Below, one piece after another: positions 16,689 through 24,723 of a stretch of DNA of 64,000 nt; the stretch's first letter is position 1; each line of letters starts with the position of its first letter. The translations under genes were made by a program, and so were the position numbers. The DNA is taken from assembly GCF_040706615.1 (NCBI RefSeq), contig NZ_JAPDRF010000005.1, forward strand, positions 769,492-833,491. Reading direction: 5' to 3'. The notes below the pieces were generated by a model that saw nothing but the letters and a program-made list of their open reading frames with translations, made no database searches and was not told where the DNA came from. The DNA comes from Lentisalinibacter sediminis (GTDB taxonomy: Bacteria > Pseudomonadota > Gammaproteobacteria > Steroidobacterales > Woeseiaceae).

Positions 16689-17873
16689 TCAGCCGTCGAG
16701 GCGGGCCTGTACCTCGGCGTGGAATTCGGCCACGGCGGCTTCGGCGGTGCCCAGCGTCAGCTCGGTGACAGCACCGGTGGCGAGCCCCTCCTGACCGAGG
16801 CGGGCGGCGCGGAAGTCCTCGGCCGCGAACACTCCGCCGTCGAGGAGTTCGAAGCTGCGGGCCCAGTGCTCCTCGGCCTGTTCGTCCGCCGGCGGCTCGG
16901 GGATGAGCATGAAGTCCTCCACCAGCGTGCGGTCCACGGCGCGGGGGTAGAGCAGCATGACGTTGATGTAGTCCGGGCTGACGATGATCACCGCGCCCGG
17001 GAACAGGCTGTAGGAGAAGGTGACGTAGTGGCGGAGGTGAGCCAGGGAATCGAGATCGGCGGCGCGCAGGAATTCCTCCCGGCCGACGGCGCTGCGGAAG
17101 TGGGGTCCCACCCGGTCTCCCGCCGTAATGGAGTCGGCGAAGAACGGCGCGATCGTGTCCTTGTGCAGGCGCTGCACGTGGTAGGACTCCAGGAACGCAT
17201 CCATGATCAGTTTCCAGTTACCGGCCACGTCGTGGGTGCGACACCGGTAAAGGTGCATGCCGGGCAGGCCCAGTGCATCGAAGTCCGCCGGCAGCTCGCC
17301 GAGGAAAGCGTCGAAGTCGGGCGCGGCGTCATCCAGTGCGCTCCAGACGAGTCCGCCGGCCTCGTGGCAGGGCAGTGCCGCGAGGCCGTAGTCCCGCTTG
17401 TCCATGCCCGGGAACGTATCCGGCCGCGGCAGCCCGCGCAGGCTGCCGTCCAGGTTGTAGGTCCACGCGTGATAGGGGCAGACGAGGGCGCCGGTGCGGC
17501 AGGCCTCGGTGCCCTCGACGAGGCGGGTGCCGCGGTGGCGACAGACGTTAAGGAAGACGTGCGCCATGCCGTCGCGGTCCCGGGTGATGACGAGCGGTAC
17601 GCCGTGGCCGTCGTGAGTTACCGCGTGGCCGGGCGTCGGCAGCAGGGCCGACGGTGCCAGCGGCACCGGTAGCCGCCGAAACAGCTCGGAGCGCTCAGAT
17701 TCGAACCGGGCCGGGTCCAGGTAGGCCCTCGCCGGCACATGCCGGATTCCGGTTGCCGCATCGACACCGCTTCCGGCCGACTCGACCAGCGCGCCCACGA
17801 GGCGTCTCAGCGCGGGCGTCAGCGTCCCGCTGTCCGTCGCTGCGATGTCTGCCGTGTCACTGGCCAAGTGCAT
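16689..17873 (-). CDS. Rieske 2Fe-2S aromatic ring-hydroxylating-type oxygenase, alpha subunit
   Basis: 394 residues from the ATG at 17873 (MHLASDTAD), which has a GGAGGGG ribosome site; longer versions would run into the divergent crtD-like gene. The N-terminal Rieske domain has CRHRG and CPYHAW, the Cys-x-His and Cys-x2-His ligands of the 2Fe-2S centre. The C-terminal catalytic domain has 'MDAFLESYHVQRLHKD' carrying the two His ligands of the mononuclear iron. Such enzymes dihydroxylate, demethylate or hydroxylate aromatic and quaternary-amine substrates using a separate reductase, which is not encoded nearby. Substrate unknown; the adjacent carotenoid desaturase could be coincidental. Confidence 0.87.
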   Translation of the reverse strand: MHLASDTADIAATDSGTLTPALRRLVGALVESAGSGVDAATGIRHVPARAYLDPARFESERSELFRRLPVPLAPSALLPTPGHAVTHDGHGVPLVITRDRDGMAHVFLNVCRHRGTRLVEGTEACRTGALVCPYHAWTYNLDGSLRGLPRPDTFPGMDKRDYGLAALPCHEAGGLVWSALDDAAPDFDAFLGELPADFDALGLPGMHLYRCRTHDVAGNWKLIMDAFLESYHVQRLHKDTIAPFFADSITAGDRVGPHFRSAVGREEFLRAADLDSLAHLRHYVTFSYSLFPGAVIIVSPDYINVMLLYPRAVDRTLVEDFMLIPEPPADEQAEEHWARSFELLDGGVFAAEDFRAARLGQEGLATGAVTELTLGTAEAAVAEFHAEVQARLDG

Positions 17874-17964
17874 CCCCTCCGTCAAGAGCTTAGCATCGTT
17901 CACGGCCGGGGACAGGCGCGCAATGGTCCATAATGTCGGCCGATCCAACGGAGCGGGAGGTTCA

Positions 17965-19458
17965 ATGGGCACGAGACCGCGGGTCGTCGTGGTCGGCGCG
18001 GGCATGGGGGGCCTGGCGGCGGCGCTGGAGCTTGCTTCTGCCGGTGCCGCGGTTACCGTGCTGGAGCGTCATGGCGTACCCGGCGGGAAGATGCGTGAGG
18101 TGCGCGTCAACGGGGCCGGGATCGACTCCGGACCCACCGTATTCACGATGCGCCAGGTCTTCGACGAGCTCTTCTCTGCCGCCGGCCAGCGGCTCGACGA
18201 TCATCTGCAACTCGACGCCGCGGATCTGCTGGCACGGCATGCCTGGCTGGATGGCAGCCGGCTCGACCTCTACGCGGACGTCGAGCGCTCCGCGGCCGCT
18301 ATCGGCGAGCTGGCAGGTGCCGCGGAGGCCGAGGCTTACCGCCGCTTCGCCCGGCATTCCCGGCGCGTGTTCGAGACGCTGGACGAGCCGTTCATGCGAG
18401 CCGAGCGTCCCGGCGTGTTCGGGCTCACCCGGAAGCTGGGCCTGCGCGGGCTGCCCGACCTGCTGGCAATCAATGCCTTCCGCTCGCTCTGGACGGAACT
18501 CGGCCGCCATTTCACCGATCCCCGGCTGCGGCAGTTGTTCGGCCGCTATTCCACCTACTGCGGCTCGTCCCCCTTCCGCGCTCCGGCGACGCTGATGCTG
18601 ATCGCCCATGCCGAGCGCGCGGGTGTGTGGGTGGTGCGCGGCGGCATGCAGAGGCTGGCGGAGGCGCTCGCCGGGACGGCGGAGGCCGCCGGCGCAGAGC
18701 TGCGCTACGGTTGTCACGTGTCGCGTGTGCTCACCGGTCGCGACGGCAGGGTCGCGGGCGTGGAGGTGGATGGCGGTGAGCGCCTCGACGCGGAGGCGGT
18801 GGTGTTCAACGGTGACGCCGCCGCGCTGGCCCGCGGATTGCTGGGCGACGAGGCCTGCCGGGCCGTGCCGGCCCGCGTCGCGCCGCCGTCCTCGCTGTCC
18901 GCCATGACGCTGTCGGCACGGGCGCGGACGAGCGGGTTTCCACTCGCCTATCACACGGTCTTCTTCGGCGACGACTATCCGGACGAGTTCGACAGCATCT
19001 TCGAGCGCGCTTCGATGACGAAGACGCCCACCGTCTACGTCTGCGCGCAGGATCGGGCGCCGGCAGCCCGGCCCGGCGACGGCGAGGAGCGCATCTTCTG
19101 CCTCGCCAACGCGGCCCCCGGCGACATGGATGCGGCGACCGTAGCCCGCTATCGCGACCGGGTCCTCGCCGCGCTCGAACGCCACGGGCTGGCTCTGGAG
19201 CCTGCCGACGGGGCCATGCTGACGACCGCACCGCCGGATTTCGATGCGCTGTTCCCCGCGACCGGCGGCGCCCTGTACGGTCAGCCTACCCACGGCTGGC
19301 GGTCGTCGTTCCTGCGTCCCGGCTCCCGCTCACGGTTGCGCGGGCTCTATCTCGCGGGCGGCAGTGTGCATCCGGGGCCGGGCGTGCCGATGGCCGCGTT
19401 GTCCGGGCGGCTCGCAGCCGCCAGCGTGCAGGCGGACCTGGGCCTCCAGGGCGCCTGA
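17965..19458 (+). CDS. CrtD-like carotenoid 3,4-desaturase (phytoene desaturase family)
   Basis: 497 residues from ATG 17965, preceded by GGGAGG. The N-terminal FAD-binding dinucleotide motif is 'VVVGAGMGGLAAALEL'. The C-terminal CrtI-family signature has 'LAGGSVHPGPGVPMAALSGR'. The block 'LFGRYSTYCGSSPFRAPATL' followed by 'ERAGVWVVRGGMQRLAEAL' closely recalls CrtD, the hydroxyneurosporene (methoxyneurosporene) desaturase of purple bacteria, more than true phytoene desaturases. It would introduce a terminal double bond in an acyclic hydroxy- or methoxycarotenoid. The assignment to CrtD is from remembered family sequence; another CrtI-family member is possible. crtC and crtF, the usual partners, are not seen in this window. 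Confidence 0.78.
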   Translation: MGTRPRVVVVGAGMGGLAAALELASAGAAVTVLERHGVPGGKMREVRVNGAGIDSGPTVFTMRQVFDELFSAAGQRLDDHLQLDAADLLARHAWLDGSRLDLYADVERSAAAIGELAGAAEAEAYRRFARHSRRVFETLDEPFMRAERPGVFGLTRKLGLRGLPDLLAINAFRSLWTELGRHFTDPRLRQLFGRYSTYCGSSPFRAPATLMLIAHAERAGVWVVRGGMQRLAEALAGTAEAAGAELRYGCHVSRVLTGRDGRVAGVEVDGGERLDAEAVVFNGDAAALARGLLGDEACRAVPARVAPPSSLSAMTLSARARTSGFPLAYHTVFFGDDYPDEFDSIFERASMTKTPTVYVCAQDRAPAARPGDGEERIFCLANAAPGDMDAATVARYRDRVLAALERHGLALEPADGAMLTTAPPDFDALFPATGGALYGQPTHGWRSSFLRPGSRSRLRGLYLAGGSVHPGPGVPMAALSGRLAAASVQADLGLQGA

Positions 19459-19485
19459 CGGGGGCGCCGCGGCGGGCAGCCGTTT

Positions 19486-19516
19486 TTGACACGGCCCCGA
19501 GTCCGGCTGTTACCCT
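19486..19516 (+). promoter_or_regulatory. Candidate sigma-70-type promoter for the 19583 gene
   Basis: A perfect -35 box TTGACA at 19486-19491 and a weaker -10-like TACCCT at 19511-19516 with a 19-base spacer (TTACCC at 18 bases is the alternative). It would leave a leader of about 60 bases before the ATG at 19583. Confidence 0.45.
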
Positions 19517-19582
19517 GCGCGCCTGTTGCCGCGGCATTGAGGTGCCGTGCTTCCCCTATGAAACAAGGAGCGTACCGACGCC

Positions 19583-20233
19583 ATGTCTATGAAGTCCCAG
19601 AATTTTCTACGTCCGCTGAACCTCCTTCGCACCGCCGGAACCGCCGCGGTGCTGGTGCTCGGCGCAGCGAGCGTCAGCGCCCAGCAGATGCCCGAGGGGC
19701 ATCCGGGCGGCATGATGGCGCCGAATTCCCAGGGCCCGGGCAGCGAACTCATCCAGCAGGTGCAGGCGAAGCGGGCCGAGATCCAGCAGCTCAACCAGCA
19801 GCTGATGGAGATCCAGGAGAACACCATCGAGGCGAACCCGGAGCTCGCCAAGCAGCGTGACGACCTCATCTCGTTCGTGGACGAGAAGATGGCCGAGAGC
19901 GGCTACGATGCCGAGGCGGCCCGCGGCCGTATCGACAAGCTCCAGGGCGAGATGGAGAGCGGCGAGCTGTCTGCCGAGGAGCAGCAGCAGAACCGCCAGC
20001 AGCTGCGCCAGGAAATGACGTCGATGCAGCAGGCCCAGGGCCAGATCATGCAGGACGAGGAGTTCCAGGCGAAACGCGAGTCGCTGAACGAGAATCTCGT
20101 CGCGGCGATGCAGGAGCAAAACCCGCAGACCGACGAGCTGATCTCCCGGCTGCAGACCGCCCAGCAGGAATACCAGCAGCTTGCGCAGCAGGCCATGCAG
20201 CAGCACGGCGGCGGCATGGGCTCCCCCAACTAA
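19583..20233 (+). CDS. Secreted Gln/Met-rich coiled-coil protein of unknown function
   Basis: 216 residues. A signal peptide with the core 'TAAVLVLGAASVSA' and likely cleavage before QQMPEG sends it to the periplasm. The mature part is highly polar and helical, rich in Gln, Glu and Met, with long heptad-like stretches ('LIQQVQAKRAEIQQLNQQLM', 'QQQNRQQLRQEMTSMQQAQG') predicted to form a coiled coil, and a Gly/Met-rich tail. I do not recognise a named family; it resembles small periplasmic chaperone-like or Spy/CpxP-like proteins in composition only. A REP cluster follows immediately after the stop codon. Confidence 0.75.
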   Translation: MSMKSQNFLRPLNLLRTAGTAAVLVLGAASVSAQQMPEGHPGGMMAPNSQGPGSELIQQVQAKRAEIQQLNQQLMEIQENTIEANPELAKQRDDLISFVDEKMAESGYDAEAARGRIDKLQGEMESGELSAEEQQQNRQQLRQEMTSMQQAQGQIMQDEEFQAKRESLNENLVAAMQEQNPQTDELISRLQTAQQEYQQLAQQAMQQHGGGMGSPN

Positions 20234-20236
20234 CAG

Positions 20237-20258
20237 GTAGGAGGGCCTTCAGGCCCGA
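20237..20258 (+). repeat. REP-like element, variant 1
   Basis: Identical to the element at 6012-6033 (GTAG head, GGGCCTTCAGGCCC palindrome). It starts four bases after the stop codon of the gene at 19583-20233. Confidence 0.75.
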
Positions 20259-20330
20259 CCCGCTCTTCTGACTGCGGCATCCTGCTAGCGACGTTGGCCC
20301 GCCATCGACTGGGGCGGACTACGGGGGACT

Positions 20331-20401
20331 GTAGGAGGGGCTTTAGCCCCGATCAGCGCTCGGCCACCTCGAGCGAAGATCGGGGCTAAAGCCCCTCCTA
20401 C
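20331..20401. repeat. Inverted pair of variant 2 REP elements (BIME-like hairpin)
   Basis: Copies at 20331-20354 and 20378-20401 are perfect reverse complements over 24 bases. The 23-base interval also contains complementary CGCTCG and CGAGCG, so the whole unit can fold into one long hairpin. It lies between convergent genes and could act as a bidirectional terminator or mRNA stabiliser. The right copy supplies the stop codon of crtI: the TAG at 20400-20398 is part of its GTAG head. Confidence 0.8.
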
Positions 20402-21918
20402 ATTGGTTGTGGGTCCGGGACGATCTCGTCCAGTACCTTCGCCGACGAGATAACGCCGGGCAGTCCTGCGCCCGGGTGGGTGCCGGCACCCACCAGGTAG
20501 AGGCCCTCGACTTCTTCGCTGCGGTTGTGGGGGCGGAACCACGCCGTCTGCAGCAGGATCGGCTGCAGGCCGAAGGCCGCGCCCTTGATCGACCAGAGGC
20601 GGTCGCGGAAATCCGCCGGCGTCATCATCCGTGACGTGACCACGTGCTGCTCGAGATCCGGCAGCACGGTCTCCGACAGGCTCTTCGCGATGGCCGTCCG
20701 ATAGCGCTCCGCAGTCTCCGACCAGTCGATACCGCTGTCCAGATGCGGCACCGGCGAGAGCACGTAGAAGGCGTCGCCGCCCGGCGGCGCCAGCGACGGG
20801 TCTGTCGCCGTCGGCCGGTGCAGGTACAGGCTGAAGTCGTCCGCCAGTTGCTGGCGGCGGAAGATGTCGTCCAGCAGTTCCCGGTAGCGCGGCCCCAGCA
20901 GGATCATGTGATGGGGTACGTCGTCGTAGCGCCGGTCGGTGCCGAAGTACCAGACGAACAGGCTCATCGAGTAGCGGGAGCGGCCGAGTTTGCGCTCCGT
21001 CCAGCGCCGCGGCCGCACGTGCTGCGGCAGCAGGTATCGATAGGTCGCGGCCGAGTCCGCGTTGGAGACCACCACGTCGGCGGCCACGGTCTGACCGTCG
21101 CGCAGCCTGACGCCCGCCGCCCGGCCGCCTTCCACCAGGATCTCGCGTACCGGCGCGTTGTAGCGGATTTCTCCGCCGAGGGATTCGATGAGTCCTACCA
21201 TGCCGTCCACGACGCTGCCTGTGCCGCCCATGGCGAAGTGCACGCCGTGGCGGCGCTCCAGCTGGGCGATGAGGGCGTACACCGCGGTGGCGGTGAAGGG
21301 ATTGCCGCCGACCAGCAGCGGGTGGAAGCTGAATACCTGGCGCAGTTTCGGATGCGAGATGTAGCGTGACACCAGCCCGTACACCGAGCGGTAGAACTGG
21401 GCGCGGAAGAGATCCGGCAGCGACCCGAACATGGAGCCGAACGAGTCGAAGGACGCCGCCATCAGTTCGTCGAAGCCGATAGCGTAGAGCTTCGCGCTCG
21501 CCGCCAGGAAGCGCTCGAAACCGGCCACGTCGGCCGGATTGAAACGGGCGATCTCCCGCTTCATGGCCTCGTCGTCGCCGCTGTAGTCGAAGTGGTCGCC
21601 GTCCGCGAAACGGATGCGGTAGTAGGGGTCCATCGGCACGATCTTCACGTCGTCCTCGAGCCGCCGGCCGGCCAGCTGCCAGAGTTCCTCCAGCAGGAAC
21701 GGTGCCGTGATGATGGTGGGCCCGGCATCAAAGGTGTAGCCGTCCTGGCGGAACACGTAGGCGCGCCCGCCCGGGGCGTCGAGTTTCTCGAACAGCCGCA
21801 CGCGATAGCCCCGCGCGCCCAGGCGTATGGCGGCGGCGAGCCCGCCGAAGCCCGCACCGATGACCACGGCGGTGGACCCTGCGGTCGACGGAAGATCGTG
21901 CGACGGACGAGTGCTCAC
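20398..21918 (-). CDS. crtI: Phytoene desaturase (CrtI family)
   Basis: 506 residues from a GTG at 21918 (M-S-T-R-P-S) with GGAG eight bases upstream; the frame is open far beyond, but that extension is Arg-rich and overlaps the upstream gene. The FAD motif is 'VVIGAGFGGLAAAIRLGARG', 'PGGRAYVFRQDGYTFDAGPT' is the classic CrtI block, and 'YLVGAGTHPGAGLPGVISSA' is the C-terminal signature. It desaturates phytoene stepwise to neurosporene or lycopene at the membrane. GTGA overlap with the small membrane gene upstream indicates translational coupling. No phytoene synthase (crtB) is in the window. Confidence 0.9.
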   Translation of the reverse strand: MSTRPSHDLPSTAGSTAVVIGAGFGGLAAAIRLGARGYRVRLFEKLDAPGGRAYVFRQDGYTFDAGPTIITAPFLLEELWQLAGRRLEDDVKIVPMDPYYRIRFADGDHFDYSGDDEAMKREIARFNPADVAGFERFLAASAKLYAIGFDELMAASFDSFGSMFGSLPDLFRAQFYRSVYGLVSRYISHPKLRQVFSFHPLLVGGNPFTATAVYALIAQLERRHGVHFAMGGTGSVVDGMVGLIESLGGEIRYNAPVREILVEGGRAAGVRLRDGQTVAADVVVSNADSAATYRYLLPQHVRPRRWTERKLGRSRYSMSLFVWYFGTDRRYDDVPHHMILLGPRYRELLDDIFRRQQLADDFSLYLHRPTATDPSLAPPGGDAFYVLSPVPHLDSGIDWSETAERYRTAIAKSLSETVLPDLEQHVVTSRMMTPADFRDRLWSIKGAAFGLQPILLQTAWFRPHNRSEEVEGLYLVGAGTHPGAGLPGVISSAKVLDEIVPDPQPM

Positions 21919-22193
21919 CGTGCCGTCTCCCGCGACCAGCGGCGCGCCAGATCCGCCGAATGAAAGGCGAGCGCGCACAACAACCAGGCGGTGACCCACT
22001 GCCAGCCGCCGCCGGTCAGCGCCGCCCGCAGCGCCAGCGCGAGGCTGCCGCCGGCGCCCGCGTTCAATATGGCGGGCAATGCGGCGATACCGTGGCCGGT
22101 GCGCCGATGCCAGAACGCGAGCAGGAATACCTCGAGCACCAGCACCGCCAGCACGATGTCGACGATGCGGCCCGACTCGATCAACGACTGCAC
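21915..22193 (-). CDS. Small membrane protein of unknown function, coupled to crtI
   Basis: 92 residues from a GTG at 22193 that has an excellent GGGGAGGAG ribosome site about six bases upstream, which decides this start. Three hydrophobic segments are visible: 'IVDIVLAVLVLEVFLLAF', 'AALPAILNAGAGGSLALALR' and 'WQWVTAWLLCALAFHSADLA'. No cysteine clusters or catalytic motifs are evident and I do not recognise the family. Its stop overlaps the GTG start of crtI by four bases, so it is probably made with CrtI and may act in carotenoid synthesis or its membrane placement. That role is inferred from position only. Confidence 0.7.
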   Translation of the reverse strand: MQSLIESGRIVDIVLAVLVLEVFLLAFWHRRTGHGIAALPAILNAGAGGSLALALRAALTGGGWQWVTAWLLCALAFHSADLARRWSRETAR

Positions 22194-22357
22194 GTGGCGC
22201 TCCTCCCCTGTCCCGTTCGCGAAAGGGCATGAGAATAGCGGACCGGGTTGCGGCGGGGAATCTCGGTTTGCCGGCGTACCGGTTCAGCCCGCGTTCAGCG
22301 CGACGGCGTTCCAATGTACCCACGTCATCGGCAATGGCTGGAGAAAGGGAGACGGAT

Positions 22358-23182
22358 ATGGAACGCACATCTCACACGGCGAAGAGACACGCAGGCCGGC
22401 GGCCATCACGCGCGCTGCCCGACTGGCCCGCCCGGTGGTTCCCTGCACTGGTGGCAGCGGCGGCGCTCACGGTGGCGGCGGGGGCTTTTGCCGCGAGCGC
22501 CGACGGCACCGAGCCGCAGACCCGAACCGCCGACGGCTTCGCGGCGGAGCGGGGTGACAGCGAGCGCCGCCCGGCATCGGCCCTGGAGGAGTTCGAGGGC
22601 AGGGGCGTGACGGCGGAGCTAAGTAAGACCGCGCCGACCGCGCCGGAGCAGCGTGCCATTTCCTGCTGCGGGTTCCGCATCTACGACGCGCAGACACGTC
22701 TGTTCGACGACCTCGATCGGGACGGCTACTACACCTGGCTGCAGGTGACCTTCGACGTGGATACCGATTACAGCGAAGCGGAGGTCTATGCCGACATCTG
22801 GCTGCGCGAGCCGGGCGGCACCTACACGCTCATCCACGAGACCGACGTCTTCACTATCCGTGGCTCGTCATCCAGCGACGACTACGAGGTGGAGGCGGAG
22901 CTGGTAGCCGGTTTCCCCCCGGGTCTCTACGACGTGCTCATCGAGGTCTACGATGCCTGGGACGACCGCTTCGTCGCCGACTTCGACGCCCTGGATTCAT
23001 CGGACCTCGGTCTGCTGCCGCTGGAGGACATCTCCTTCGACGGCGACATCCCGCCGCCGGTCGTGTACTCCGACGGCAGCGGCGGCTCGGGTTCGTTCTC
23101 CCTGGCGGGCCTGGCCGCGCTGGCCGGGCTGGGGCTGTGGCGCCGACGGCGTCACAGTTTCCGCGGCCGGGCGGGCCGGTGA
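22358..23182 (+). CDS. GlyGly-CTERM sorted surface protein (choice-of-anchor H type)
   Basis: 274 residues from ATG 22358, preceded by GGGAGA. The N terminus has a long charged leader and then a signal-peptide core (WFPALVAAAALTVAAGAFA). The central region 'FDDLDRDGYYTWLQVTFDVD' through 'FPPGLYDVLIEVYDAWDDRF' is a beta-sandwich-like domain typical of choice-of-anchor H proteins. The C terminus is a textbook GlyGly-CTERM tail: a Gly/Ser stretch, a hydrophobic helix (SLAGLAALAGLGLW) and an RRRR cluster. Such tails are cleaved by rhombosortase, and the protein is then anchored at the cell surface or released by type II secretion. No rhombosortase gene is in the window. Confidence 0.8.
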   Translation: MERTSHTAKRHAGRRPSRALPDWPARWFPALVAAAALTVAAGAFAASADGTEPQTRTADGFAAERGDSERRPASALEEFEGRGVTAELSKTAPTAPEQRAISCCGFRIYDAQTRLFDDLDRDGYYTWLQVTFDVDTDYSEAEVYADIWLREPGGTYTLIHETDVFTIRGSSSSDDYEVEAELVAGFPPGLYDVLIEVYDAWDDRFVADFDALDSSDLGLLPLEDISFDGDIPPPVVYSDGSGGSGSFSLAGLAALAGLGLWRRRRHSFRGRAGR

Positions 23183-23268
23183 TACCGCTGGTGAGAAACG
23201 GATCACAGCCGCTCCGCCGGGTAGCGGCTCCAATCGCAGGATCGAAGCCACGGAACCTGCGACGGATC

Positions 23269-23511
23269 ATGCCCGGAGCCGACATCATCCCCTTCCCGCT
23301 GGAGCGTCGGCGCCCGATCGGCTGCCCCCAGTGCGGTACCTACAGCGACGTGCAGCCGGTGGGGCGGCTGACCTGGGCGTGGTGCGACCGCCACGGTGTG
23401 CGCTGGGTCGTGGCCGACCGGCCGCTGCCGGGACCGGCGGCCTTCGACCGTCGGCGTCTGCGCCGCATGGTCGAGTTTCTGGCGGAGTTCACAGAAGTCT
23501 CGATGACCTGA
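23269..23511 (+). CDS. Small putative zinc-ribbon protein, hypothetical
   Basis: 80 residues from ATG 23269; the frame is open back to 23137 but that part overlaps the preceding gene. A CPQC pair at about residues 19-22 and a Cys-x-x-His (WCDRHG) 20 residues later could form a zinc ribbon. The rest is Arg-rich with an amphipathic C-terminal helix (RRLRRMVEFLAEFTEVS). No family recognised and no clear ribosome site, so it could be a chance open frame, although the Cys/His spacing argues for a real protein. Confidence 0.45.
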   Translation: MPGADIIPFPLERRRPIGCPQCGTYSDVQPVGRLTWAWCDRHGVRWVVADRPLPGPAAFDRRRLRRMVEFLAEFTEVSMT

Positions 23512-23666
23512 CCGCCGCGCCCTCCCGCGCGAAAACCCTGATCCGGTAAGGGCTTTTCCCGATGACGGCTGCAGATAGGCTGCAGCTACCATGACTTGTG
23601 CGGCGTGCGGATTCCGTTCCGTGCGCTGGCCCGGCCACGGCATCGGAGCTGCGGGAGGTCAGGGCG

Positions 23667-24035
23667 ATGCAGAAAAGGTCTCCTGTCTCCGGACGCGAGA
23701 CGAGTTTGAAGAGCGCGATGGATCATGTGCTGGAGGCCGAGCAGGCCGCCCGTGATGCCATACGCGCCGGCGAGCGCCGTGGCGCCGCCATCATCGCCGA
23801 CGCCAACGAGCAGGTCCGCCGTATCGAGCAGCGTGCTGCCGAACGCATACGGCGTGCGCACGATCTGTGCGCCGATGCCGTGCGCCGGGAAACCCGTCTC
23901 GCCGAAGATCGCGGCGAGGCGGACGAAGATCCCCTGAATCTCAGTGACGAGGAACGTGAGCGGGTGCGTCGCGCTGCCGATCGCCTGGCCGCGCATCTGT
24001 GCGGCGGAAGCGAAGATGACCGGCGCGGGCTTTAG
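23667..24035 (+). CDS. V/A-type ATPase stalk subunit, G/H-like
   Basis: 122 residues from ATG 23667 with GGGAGG nine bases upstream. The sequence is an almost continuous charged helix ('MDHVLEAEQAARDAIRAGER', 'IIADANEQVRRIEQRAAERI'), resembling the coiled-coil peripheral stalk subunit (H/G, also named AhaH or NtpF) of V/A ATPases, which pairs with subunit E. It is the first gene of the ATPase operon, the usual place for this subunit. The 3' end overlaps the next gene by 20 bp. The family call rests on composition and position, since this subunit is poorly conserved. Confidence 0.7.
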   Translation: MQKRSPVSGRETSLKSAMDHVLEAEQAARDAIRAGERRGAAIIADANEQVRRIEQRAAERIRRAHDLCADAVRRETRLAEDRGEADEDPLNLSDEERERVRRAADRLAAHLCGGSEDDRRGL

Positions 24036-24723
24036 CTATGTGCAGGCACGAATACAGGCGCGTCATGGCAGGCGCCCGGACGAGTCCGACTGGAGCCGGC
24101 TCGAATCCTGCGAATCCGCCCACGCTTACCTGGAGGCCGCCCGCACCGGCGTGCTGTCGACCTGGGCGGAGGGACTGAACGCCGAGGACGATATCCACCG
24201 CCTCGAGGCGTCGATACGCCGCTCCTGGCGCCATTATCTGGGCCAGGTCGCGTCCTGGTCGCCGGAGCCCTGGCGGGATGCGATCGAGTGGTGCGGCTGC
24301 CTGCCGGACGTGCCGACGGCCGCCCACGCCGCCACCGCCGAAGAGCTGCCGGTCTGGCTCACGTCGGAAGAGGAGAGCGGGGTGGAGGCGCCCGACAGCC
24401 TGGACGAGTGGCGCGAGGGATGGCGGGCGCGCATGCCGTCCCCGGACGCCGACCAGCGGGCCGGGCTCGCGGCGCTGGAGGCGGCCGTCGATGAGTGGAT
24501 CGCGGCGAACCGGGACCCGGAGCAGGCCTCCGTCTCCCGGGCGGCCCGTCTCCACGAGCGCCTCGAGCACCGGGTGACGACGGTGTTCCGGCGCCATGCC
24601 CTGGATCCCGCCGCCGTATTCGCCCATCTGTTGCTGACCGCGCTGGATGTGCAGCGATTCCGGGGCGGGCTTGTGCGGCGACAGGCATTCTCCGGACGGG
24701 GGGTGGTGGGAGCCGCGGCATGA
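24016..24723 (+). CDS. V/A-type ATPase subunit C-like (V0D/AC39 family), short form
   Basis: 235 residues from ATG 24016, preceded by GGAAGCGAAG. The opening 'FSYVQARIQARHGRRPDESD' and Trp-rich helical body ('WRHYLGQVASWSPEPWRDAI') are typical of the short bacterial AC39/C-like subunits that link the central stalk to the membrane ring. The usual AC39 subunit is over 300 residues, so this is a reduced version. It overlaps both neighbours (20 bp upstream, ATGA downstream), consistent with coupled translation in the operon. Sequence conservation is low and identification leans on operon position. Confidence 0.72.
   Translation: MTGAGFSYVQARIQARHGRRPDESDWSRLESCESAHAYLEAARTGVLSTWAEGLNAEDDIHRLEASIRRSWRHYLGQVASWSPEPWRDAIEWCGCLPDVPTAAHAATAEELPVWLTSEEESGVEAPDSLDEWREGWRARMPSPDADQRAGLAALEAAVDEWIAANRDPEQASVSRAARLHERLEHRVTTVFRRHALDPAAVFAHLLLTALDVQRFRGGLVRRQAFSGRGVVGAAA

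Noticed and set aside
21919..22368. N-terminal extension of the crtI frame up to 22368
   Set aside because: It is Arg-rich, overlaps the small membrane gene, and the GTG at 21918 has both a good ribosome site and the correct family start.
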